Assembly: GCA_012033335.1 (NCBI GenBank)
Contig: JAAURB010000055.1
Coordinates: 1-36,013 of the forward strand
Direction: 5' to 3'
Source of the DNA: Oscillatoriales cyanobacterium RM2_1_1
GTDB lineage: Bacteria; Cyanobacteriota; Cyanobacteriia; Cyanobacteriales; Microcoleaceae
Length of the DNA: 36,013 nt
Made by a program: the position numbers and the translations under genes. The stretch's first letter is position 1. Each line of letters begins with the position of its first letter. Of the stretch, positions 35,888 to 36,013 are shown piece by piece. Below the pieces are notes generated by a model that was not told the DNA's origin, searched no databases, and worked only from the letters and a program-made list of their open reading frames with translations.

Positions 35888-36013
35888 GGCGTTGCATAAT
35901 AGTGCCATGAATTGAGGCTCAATCTGATGCAATGTCCTGACTGTGGTTCCAGCCATATCGGTAAAAACGGCAAGATGAGGGGTAAACAAAATCACATTTG
36001 TGTGGCGTGTCGT
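35888..36013 (+). mobile_element. IS1-family insertion sequence, left end (cut by the window edge)
   Basis: GGCGTTGCATAATAGTGCC at 35888 looks like the terminal end of an IS1-type element: it starts exactly where the ATPase coding sequence stops and precedes an InsA-like frame by 39 bp. The element continues past the window, so the other terminus and target duplication cannot be seen. Confidence 0.75.
35927..36013 (+). CDS. IS1 family transposase InsA-like N-terminus (partial)
   Basis: ATG 35927 opens MQCPDCGSSHIGKNGKMRGK, then QNHICVACR, to the window edge (29 residues). The CPxC...HI-x-KNGK-x-RGKQNHICV-x-C pattern is the zinc-binding N-terminus of IS1-family transposases (InsA), which bind the IS ends. 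IS1 proteins are usually made as InsA plus a frameshifted InsAB' or, in cyanobacterial relatives, as one longer protein; which applies cannot be seen. Confidence 0.88.
   Translation, partial: MQCPDCGSSHIGKNGKMRGKQNHICVACR

Overview
The window is a piece of a cyanobacterial chromosome. It carries phosphoribulokinase with both regulatory cysteine pairs and many copies of the cyanobacterial octamer HIP1 (GCGATCGC; roughly twenty by eye). It also has a grxC-gshB pair, a SigG-type ECF sigma factor with its anti-sigma gene, a ClC channel fused to universal stress domains, DUF4330 and DUF3153 proteins, and a lumenal-type pentapeptide protein. Base composition is near 50% GC. A filamentous, non-heterocystous lineage (Leptolyngbya/Prochlorothrix-like) is a guess; the species cannot be read from this piece.

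Layout. 1-1376: a glutathione S-transferase gene and a divergent TetR regulator. 1371-3204: a patch of gene remnants, made of a decayed response regulator, a truncated IS4-type transposase, and a mini-operon of an Mrr-type nuclease catalytic domain, an 80-residue protein and a cut-off HNH nuclease. 3432-6109: ClC-CBS-USP channel. 6161-6418: remnant of a polymorphic-toxin Hint domain. 6579-9008: purL. 9245-9667: C-terminal remnant of a molybdopterin oxidoreductase. 9702-13447: thiO, a Uma2-type protein, a pentapeptide protein and a lipoprotein. 13537-14645: prk and its terminator. 15339-16755: tRNA-Ser(GCU), gshB, grxC. 17124-17654: ssb. 18445-21125: a YdcF-family protein, ygfZ and a hypothetical protein. 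21453-22712: anti-sigma factor and sigG. 23013-24979: acs. 25465-26391: a secreted leucine-rich-repeat protein. 26616-31615: a giant hybrid histidine kinase. 31898-34469: DUF4330, a COG4586-type ABC ATPase and DUF3153. 34621-35484: aldose 1-epimerase. 35648-36013: an AAA ATPase gene interrupted by an IS1-type element at the window edge.

How genes work together. Prk serves the Calvin cycle. GrxC and GshB form a glutathione unit. SigG and the gene after it form a sigma/anti-sigma pair. PurL, ThiO, Acs and YgfZ are housekeeping metabolism. The left patch and the right edge hold remnants of defence or mobile genes and mark regions of turnover.

The most striking global feature is that nine otherwise well-conserved genes are broken by small frameshifts, ten in all. 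Five of the ten lie on or within a few bases of a HIP1 octamer, and two more lie beside GATC or GGCC. Because housekeeping genes are hit and reading continues cleanly in the next frame, I read most of these as systematic base-calling errors at methylated motifs and homopolymers. A mutational hotspot at HIP1 is the alternative. Several dispersed non-coding repeat families are also present. I did not find a convincing intact new system; the best leads are the HIP1-linked frameshifts, the Mrr/80-aa/HNH operon, the ClC with a Gln gate, and the CBS-fused kinase.
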